This document shows positions 6,301-8,897 of a stretch of 8,897 bases of DNA, in pieces. Source of the DNA: Clostridia bacterium (GTDB taxonomy: Bacteria; Bacillota; Clostridia; UMGS1883); assembly GCA_021202495.1 (NCBI GenBank), contig JAJQCX010000163.1:1-8897 (forward strand), read 5' to 3'. A model generated the notes under the pieces. The model saw only the letters and a list, made by a program, of their open reading frames with translations. It searched no databases and was not told the origin of the DNA. Position numbers and translations under genes: made by a program. Within the stretch, counting starts at the first letter, position 1; each line of letters begins with the position of its first letter.

Positions 6301-7792
6301 AACCCGAAGCTACAGTCTTTGTAACTGTGAGGTCATCCACTGTTGTGCCGTCAAGTGTGTAATTTACAGTAACGTCGTTATAAGTTATGCTTGTGTCTTC
6401 CTCATACTCCACAATAAGCATAGGTACACTGTAAGTGTCGTCTATACCCAATGCCGCAATGGGAACGGCAAGAGTGAGCGTATTCGATTCGCCCGCCGTA
6501 ATATAGTCCGTCACGTCGGCGTATACAATTTTGTTCACATAGTCGCTGCCGCTGTCGGATGTAGATGTGCCGCCGCCGTAAATCTTAGCGTCCGTGAGCA
6601 AATAACTCGAATTGCTCGAAGACGGCGTTACGGCGCCGTTGTAAATACCTATTTTTTCCCATGCCGAATATATGAGATAACCGTGCGAACGATAGACGTG
6701 CATTCTGAGCGTAGCGCTTTTGATATTATATGCGGCCGGAACGTCAAATGTAACCGTGCCGTATCTGTCGCTGCCCAACGTGCCGTAGCTGCCGCTGAAA
6801 GTTGTGCCGCTTTCTCTTGCCAAGTAAGAGCTTACGGCGGCAAGATCAAGAGTGTTGTCCCAAATGCTGCCGCCTTGTGTCTGCGACGTGGTTCCCTGGA
6901 TGCCGACGCTTAAATAGCCGTCTGTCGTCGTGTCGGCATATACCATAGGCTCCCACATACGGCTGTTTGTATACCAGTAAGTGCCTCCTGTAACTCTGGT
7001 GAAATACAATCCGCCGAAGCCGTAACCGTCCAAACTGCCGCTATATGTTTTTGAACCGAGAGATGTATAGCTTATATTTCTGCTATGATTTGCCGCGTAA
7101 TAATACGATACGGTATACGTACCATCGCCTTTTTCAACGAAAATTCTGTAGTTTCCCCAGTCAACATAACCGGTAGACGTTGTCGAGTCATCAGACAACT
7201 CACCGTCGGTAGTATAAGATGCAGAAGCCGACGGATAAAATCCGCTTGCGGACGTTCTGAATTGATCAATGATGACTTCATCACCTGTCGTCGGGTTATA
7301 GCCTATGATTGCTATATCGTCAACTACACTTGTTCCGACTGTGGAAATATAATCATATGCGAACCAATCGGAATCTGCGCCGTAGCCTGCCGTTGTTTTA
7401 ACGTTTGCTGTTGCGTTGGCTACATCATAAAACTGAAGCGCAAGCATACTTACGGAGCTGTTCCAATAATAACCATCGCTGCTGTTGACAATATTAATAT
7501 TGTTTTGTCCCTCAGCGCTTATACCGCTCCAGCTTGAAGTCCAGTCTGTCCATGCCGTCGATACAGCAGTATCTCCGCTTATGGCATCCGCATTCGTGTC
7601 CGCACCGCCAAGTCCGCCGTCAAACACGGCAACTGCGGTATCGGGCAGCATACCGTCGCTCGTAACGCTCGTGCTTTCCGCCCCCGCCGTCAGCGTCATT
7701 GCCGGCACAAACGCCGCAATCATGCAAAGCGCCAACGCAAGGCTTAAAATTCTTGCCGCCGGAGTTTTTCTCCGACTTTGTTCTTGTCTCAT
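3398..7792 (-). CDS. Large secreted multidomain beta-rich surface protein
   Basis: 1464 residues, unrecognised as a whole. A Sec signal peptide is clear: basic MRQEQSRRKTPAAR, hydrophobic ILSLALALCMIAAFVP, likely cleavage after Ala38 (TAGA/ES). The rest is acidic, rich in D, T, S, Y and poor in K/R. Probable layout: lectin-like beta domain (about 50-290); DNRLRE/CBM-like beta-sandwich (291-467); MucBP-like module (468-540); beta-sandwich (541-690); short MucBP-like module (691-750); then a second sandwich (751-946), module (949-1010) and sandwich (1012-1176) copying the first set at about 470 residues' distance; and a C-terminal domain (1177-1464) with GAQIR, GLRFIATF, YGIAIF, FTAAITNI and YVAVPYVTV, a kind I recall from clostridial secreted proteins. 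No LPXTG, membrane tail, SLH or dockerin is seen, so it is released or held non-covalently. Domain names are inferences from motifs. ATG at 7792 is chosen because AGGAGG lies 12 nt upstream and the signal peptide follows; a longer frame to 7891 has a non-signal-like start. A carbohydrate-binding or adhesion role is a guess. Confidence 0.9.
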   Translation of the reverse strand: MRQEQSRRKTPAARILSLALALCMIAAFVPAMTLTAGAESTSVTSDGMLPDTAVAVFDGGLGGADTNADAISGDTAVSTAWTDWTSSWSGISAEGQNNINIVNSSDGYYWNSSVSMLALQFYDVANATANVKTTAGYGADSDWFAYDYISTVGTSVVDDIAIIGYNPTTGDEVIIDQFRTSASGFYPSASASYTTDGELSDDSTTSTGYVDWGNYRIFVEKGDGTYTVSYYYAANHSRNISYTSLGSKTYSGSLDGYGFGGLYFTRVTGGTYWYTNSRMWEPMVYADTTTDGYLSVGIQGTTSQTQGGSIWDNTLDLAAVSSYLARESGTTFSGSYGTLGSDRYGTVTFDVPAAYNIKSATLRMHVYRSHGYLIYSAWEKIGIYNGAVTPSSSNSSYLLTDAKIYGGGTSTSDSGSDYVNKIVYADVTDYITAGESNTLTLAVPIAALGIDDTYSVPMLIVEYEEDTSITYNDVTVNYTLDGTTVDDLTVTKTVASGYNASFDAMDYFVSSGYYYADAVTYESVTADATYTIELTEVPVYTWQAGSYNTGNLDDAGTYPAKRNFAAFNWGGEGTYDRVGVAILDADAGYNTYTLNVTNARSYGSYTAYIYAVSYADYSAIDLTSTTEMTDLLATNTPVATITSSTGASVTEIDLGDVSSLIDESGKIVILGTSISGLYGIEGSTMSVTAANMYDVTYVNEDGDTLGTLTVEADASVAAKTFYNENDGTIYTADAVDAVTGDTEVTATALDVIAPTYDGFLTPNTTDTSDVESYITADNDGMIRVTGSSTDAFGVVSMFDEYYIGSGAEASKTRVGYLEFDVPTGYVAGDDIVLTLSVATIDSDAVGSYVGAIATTLDVDSLTDGEGNGSSIDLGIDSTDTVYYSEAALTADTDTVTIDLTGIEADNGAVKVIIVVPRGEVRFANEERTTFGGAYEGQTAYVEVTASEPVDAVVTFTCGGEEIGSTYSVAVSKDTTSVTVPAGIYNKQYYLDSDTSVSLDDSYAATLEISELSLFSWRNDAIVYSSNGEANTYNIAVDSDTWADDRVAYAYASIPEVTENTQILEVTVKAYYNNGTWQAPGTITLNYSTDYDKVKALDLAGGTETTTALSKLTFDDTLAVLDVDLTDFDSTTNIATFSVKFPTEISGNVVLEIVAGGNSNGSIVSVSSITFDVVDKDLGVELVDGAQIRVGKGFDDVESSETYQDLLGDSGLRFIATFTTDNTMAGVDGAVYGIAIFDGGFDEEEFDVETASIGEDNATLDGNAAVAMIQADKTQGDASVFTAAITNIQTSNYNRIYVAVPYVTVGEETYYDWDEAVARTPYQVAKGLLFSSDEDNTDGYTYTADEQTLIDVLNVYTNKTGARITLTQDGSGGYTVGYAEYANGATEFFEISTSTGDDGSFVITLTPQEDATFYNYAVDCFRANNASASAFTNKVEGATVALDEDNKTLVITIPASTTSGDGDNE

Positions 7793-7881
7793 AATTTTGT
7801 TTCTCCTCCTACTAAGATTGAATTTTTTTGAAATGAATGTTTTTTTCGTTTTCATGTAAACAATGCGAACTGCCGCAATTT

Positions 7882-7901
7882 CACACTCCACACTTCACAC
7901 T
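7882..7901. repeat. Heptad repeat (AGTGTGR), copy 2
   Basis: The 20-mer CACACTCCACACTTCACACT is identical to 3298-3317. On the minus strand it reads as AGTGTGA, AGTGTGG, AGTGTGA, directly after the stop codon of the small acidic ORF and ahead of the large surface-protein gene. No terminator hairpin or clear promoter is visible in the 117-nt gap (7793-7909), so the two genes are probably on one transcript containing this repeat. Confidence 0.7.
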
Positions 7902-7909
7902 TAAAAAGC

Positions 7910-8074
7910 TTACCAATCGAAGCTGCCGTCCGGATCGTCTTTGCCGCTGTAGCTGCCCTTGCTGTCGTCCCACTCGTTGTCGTTTCCCGATGTGATATCA
8001 ACGTCATCATCGGTGAAAACATCGTCCTTTTTTGAAAACAACATCACACTCATCTCATGCTTCTTATATGCCAT
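7910..8074 (-). CDS. Small acidic protein, function unknown
   Basis: 54 residues, not recognised. The first 16 residues (MAYKKHEMSVMLFSKK) are basic to neutral with a short apolar patch, and the remainder is very acidic (Asp-rich, with Ser and Gly), ending DPDGSFDW. No signal peptide, membrane segment or cysteine is seen. The start is supported by a very strong AAGGAGGTG site; ATG 8074 is 9 nt from it and preferred, ATG 8080 (adding Met-Phe) is 3 nt away. It sits 117 nt ahead of the large surface-protein gene with no terminator between, so co-transcription is likely. A long frame upstream to 8293 is open but unsupported. The sharp N-basic/C-acidic split could suit a leader peptide or protein-binding tail; there are no modification enzymes nearby to support a peptide natural product. 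Confidence 0.6.
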   Translation of the reverse strand: MAYKKHEMSVMLFSKKDDVFTDDDVDITSGNDNEWDDSKGSYSGKDDPDGSFDW

Positions 8075-8118
8075 AAACATACACCTCCTTTTCGGGCTTT
8101 CTCCCGCCTGTCCCGCGA

Positions 8119-8175
8119 ATGCGAAAACCGCCTTTGCGAATTGTTTTCTCCCCCTCGCAAAACCGCTTTTCGCAT
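8119..8175. promoter_or_regulatory. Large hairpin in the leader of the small acidic ORF
   Basis: ATGCGAAAA (8119-8127) pairs with TTTTCGCAT (8167-8175) and TTTGCGA (8133-8139) pairs with TCGCAAA (8155-8161), with a 5x5 internal loop of CCGCC against ACCGC and a pyrimidine-rich apical loop. On the minus strand this lies about 30 nt ahead of the ribosome binding site of the small ORF, within its probable leader. No T-run follows, so it is not a terminator. A structured leader is inferred; no known riboswitch class is recognised. The remaining leader (8176-8340) is AT-rich and I could not place a good minus-strand promoter: TTGAAA/TATAAT at 8351-8326 has only a 14-bp spacer. Confidence 0.45.
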
Positions 8176-8340
8176 CCGCCGGGCATAAAACATTTTTCTT
8201 CCCAAGCGTTGCAATAACCTGTACCTTCCTGCACAGCAAAATTTTTCCTTTTTGACCTCCGAAAAAAACCTGAAATTTTAAAAAGTCGCTCAAAACAGCC
8301 CCGATTTTATCAATTTTTTTCGAAAATTATATAAAAACAC

Positions 8341-8369
8341 TTGCATTTCAAATTCTTCCGTGCTATACT
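8341..8369 (+). promoter_or_regulatory. Plus-strand sigma-A promoter with extended -10
   Basis: TTGCAT (8341-8346), 17-bp spacer, TATACT (8364-8369), with TGC just before the -10 as in extended -10 promoters. Transcription would start near 8376 and meet the perfect terminator at 8395-8428 within about 50 nt. The -10 overlaps an inverted repeat, ATACT and AGTAT (8365-8369 with 8376-8380), which might be an operator. No plus-strand gene follows. The match is good, but its use is unproven. Confidence 0.5.
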
Positions 8370-8394
8370 GAAAATAGTATCAATGTGTGTTTTA

Positions 8395-8428
8395 AAAAGC
8401 ACAGGAAGGTACGCCTTCCTGTGCTTTT
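8395..8428. terminator. Perfect bidirectional intrinsic terminator
   Basis: A 15-bp perfect stem: AAAAGCACAGGAAGG (8395-8409) with CCTTCCTGTGCTTTT (8414-8428), loop TACG. On the plus strand it ends TTTTATTAT; on the minus strand GCTTTTT. It separates the acidic ORF/surface-protein unit from everything upstream and ends any transcript from the plus-strand promoter at 8341-8369. Confidence 0.8.
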
Positions 8429-8455
8429 ATTATGTCCCAATTTCGCCTTTATTAG

Positions 8456-8499
8456 GGCAAAATTTTTGTTGCAAATTTTAACATTTCAACAAATTTGCC
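8456..8499. repeat. Long hairpin in the 8430-8600 spacer
   Basis: GGCAAA (8456-8461) pairs with TTTGCC (8494-8499), and TTTGTTG (8465-8471) with CAACAAA (8487-8493), a 13-bp stem with a 3-nt bulge and a 15-nt loop. No T-run follows on either strand. It is in gene-free DNA between the terminator at 8395-8428 and the toxin-antitoxin locus; I see nothing else in 8500-8580. Confidence 0.45.
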
Positions 8500-8601
8500 G
8501 CATAAAATGTGCGTAATGTACCGGTTCGCCGCCGATTATTGCCCCGCAGGTTACCAATATCGTCCCGCGTGGTTGAAGCTGTGTGCGTTTTTTACGCAAA
8601 T

Positions 8602-8623
8602 AAAAAAAGCGGTTGACAACCGC
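8602..8623 (-). terminator. Minus-strand terminator overlapping the antitoxin -35 box
   Basis: On the minus strand GCGGTT, loop GTC, AACCGC is followed by seven T. It would stop transcripts reading out of the toxin gene past the shared terminator. The same palindrome contains the TTGACA -35 of the plus-strand antitoxin RNA promoter, so one sequence serves both strands. Confidence 0.6.
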
Positions 8624-8641
8624 CGCATTTTGCTGTATAAT
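8613..8641 (+). promoter_or_regulatory. Consensus sigma-A promoter of the antitoxin RNA
   Basis: Perfect TTGACA (8613-8618), 17-bp spacer, perfect TATAAT (8636-8641). This is the strongest promoter in the window. Start of transcription is expected at about 8648-8649. A stronger promoter for the RNA antitoxin than for the toxin is typical of type I systems. Confidence 0.88.
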
Positions 8642-8647
8642 AATTAT

Positions 8648-8735
8648 AGAAAAAGGCAAGACCGCAAACGGTTATGCCTCGAATTACGTCATAAAATAAC
8701 GCTCTCACTTAGCACGGTGGGCGTTATTTTTTTAT
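8648..8735 (+). ncRNA. Predicted antisense RNA antitoxin of a type I toxin-antitoxin pair
   Basis: About 88 nt, from the consensus promoter to the T-run of the terminator at 8693-8730. The 5' part (8655-8678) can fold as GGCA...TGCC enclosing CCG-CAAA-CGG. The RNA has no credible coding capacity. It converges on the minus-strand toxin gene and overlaps its 3' end by about 45 nt, as in txpA/RatA and bsrG/SR4 of Bacillus and the par (fst) locus of Enterococcus. It also carries GTCATAAA (8688-8695), exactly complementary to TTTATGAC around the toxin start codon (8795-8788), so it could block toxin translation as well as pair at the 3' ends. Antitoxin function is inferred from this architecture; no experiment or database match supports it. 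Confidence 0.68.
8693..8730. terminator. Shared bidirectional terminator of toxin and antitoxin
   Basis: AAAATAACGC (8693-8702) pairs perfectly with GCGTTATTTT (8721-8730), loop of 18 nt with inner CAC/GTG pairing. Seven T (8727-8733) follow on the plus strand and GTTATTTT on the minus strand. The stem can extend further through GTCAT (8688-8692) and ATGAC (8734-8738). The toxin stop codon (8726-8724) lies inside the stem, a common trait of compact type I toxin genes. Confidence 0.82.
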
Positions 8736-8792
8736 GACAACCAATGTAAAAAGTACAATAATTAAAATAATTATAATGCTTTCAAATGTCAT
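8724..8792 (-). CDS. Small hydrophobic peptide, predicted type I toxin
   Basis: 22 residues: MTFES, then an almost uninterrupted run of I, L, V and F with one Thr (residues 6-20), then a KK tail. This is a single membrane helix with a charged end, the pattern of Fst, TxpA, BsrG and holin-like type I toxins, which damage or depolarise the cell membrane; it is shorter than those. The start ATG (8792-8790) has a GGTGAT site 6 nt upstream; a GTG at 8807 would add five residues but would use up that site. The promoter is not visible and probably lies at or beyond the right edge. SD and start are in a stem-loop (8784-8816) and the stop is in the shared terminator. Too short for automatic gene callers. 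Related in layout, not provably in sequence, to known families. Confidence 0.68.
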   Translation of the reverse strand: MTFESIIIILIIVLFTLVVIKK

Positions 8793-8816
8793 AAAGCCAT
8801 CACCCACTTTACATTT
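8784..8816 (-). promoter_or_regulatory. Stem-loop sequestering the toxin ribosome binding site
   Basis: In the toxin mRNA AAATGT (8816-8811) pairs with ACATTT (8789-8784) and AAAG (8810-8807) with CTTT (8796-8793). The three bases left as a bulge between the two stems are exactly the ATG start codon (8792-8790), and the 10-nt loop holds the GGTGAT ribosome binding site. Such structures, which slow toxin translation until the RNA is processed, are known in type I toxin mRNAs. Pairing is seen in the sequence; the effect is inferred. Confidence 0.6.
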
Positions 8817-8897
8817 AAAATGGCGTATGGGGAGCACGGCATAACCGCCCGGTTTGCACCGAATTAAGTCTTGCCTTGTCGGAAAATCCGACAGTTT

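Larger units (their letters stand above)
8653..8877. repeat. Imperfect inverted repeats bounding the toxin-antitoxin locus
   Basis: The left end (8653-8678) and the right end (8838-8877, read on the minus strand) share AAGGCAAGAC, then GCAAAC, then GGTTATGCC in the same order, with extra bases in the right copy. The toxin mRNA and antitoxin RNA thus both carry a GGCA...TGCC stem-loop built from related sequence near their 5' ends. It could reflect duplication of a 5' stabilising structure, or the ends of a small mobile unit of about 225 bp. Confidence 0.55.

Noticed and set aside
7793..7891. N-terminal extension of the large surface protein to ATG 7891
   Set aside because: It would place 33 unrelated residues ahead of a textbook signal peptide, and AGGAGG lies just before the ATG at 7792.
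7910..8074. Small acidic ORF as a modified-peptide (RiPP) precursor
   Set aside because: No cysteine, no typical core, and no modification, protease or transporter gene nearby.
8075..8293. N-terminal extension of the small acidic ORF
   Set aside because: The very strong AAGGAGGTG site lies inside it just before the inner ATG, and the extra residues are the translation of an AT-rich structured leader.
8495..8737. 80-residue plus-strand frame across the antitoxin RNA
   Set aside because: It runs through a promoter, the antitoxin RNA and its terminator, and lacks a ribosome binding site.
8734..8844. 36-residue plus-strand frame starting MTTNVK opposite the toxin
   Set aside because: Preceded by the terminator T-run instead of a ribosome binding site; it is the complement of the toxin gene and its leader.

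Overview
The window reads as chromosomal DNA of a Gram-positive, low-to-mid GC member of the Clostridia (an Oscillospiraceae-like organism is the best guess). Reasons: it carries the start of a Firmicutes-type division/cell-wall cluster (mraZ-rsmH-ftsL), strong AGGAGG-type ribosome binding sites, TTG starts, sigma-A type promoters and a large acidic Sec-exported surface protein with a C-terminal domain of a kind I recall from secreted clostridial proteins. All protein genes I can support lie on the minus strand.

Layout, read right to left (the direction of transcription). At 8602-8893 is a compact locus that looks like a type I toxin-antitoxin pair: a 22-residue hydrophobic peptide on the minus strand, a convergent ~88-nt RNA on the plus strand from a perfect TTGACA-17-TATAAT promoter, and a shared bidirectional terminator. 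Between it and the next gene lie a long hairpin (8456-8499), a perfect bidirectional terminator (8395-8428) and a plus-strand promoter firing straight into that terminator. Next come a 54-residue acidic small protein of unknown function (7910-8074) and, probably in the same transcript, a 1464-residue secreted beta-rich protein (3398-7792) that contains an internal duplication of about 470 residues.

A 340-bp spacer (3056-3397) packed with hairpins and a heptad repeat separates this from a 188-residue serine-recombinase-fold protein (2489-3055) whose catalytic Ser and Arg positions all appear to be replaced. After a bidirectional terminator (2353-2399) comes a good sigma-A promoter and an array of MraZ boxes, then mraZ, rsmH and ftsL, closely spaced and probably one operon. 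MraZ is the autoregulator of the cluster, RsmH methylates 16S rRNA, and FtsL is the divisome membrane protein. Downstream of ftsL the last 143 bp are hairpin-rich and may hold the first codons of the next gene (usually a class B penicillin-binding protein) at the window edge.

The most notable items are the small toxin-antitoxin locus, where an 8-nt repeat places sequence complementary to the toxin start codon inside the antitoxin RNA, and the apparently catalytically dead recombinase.
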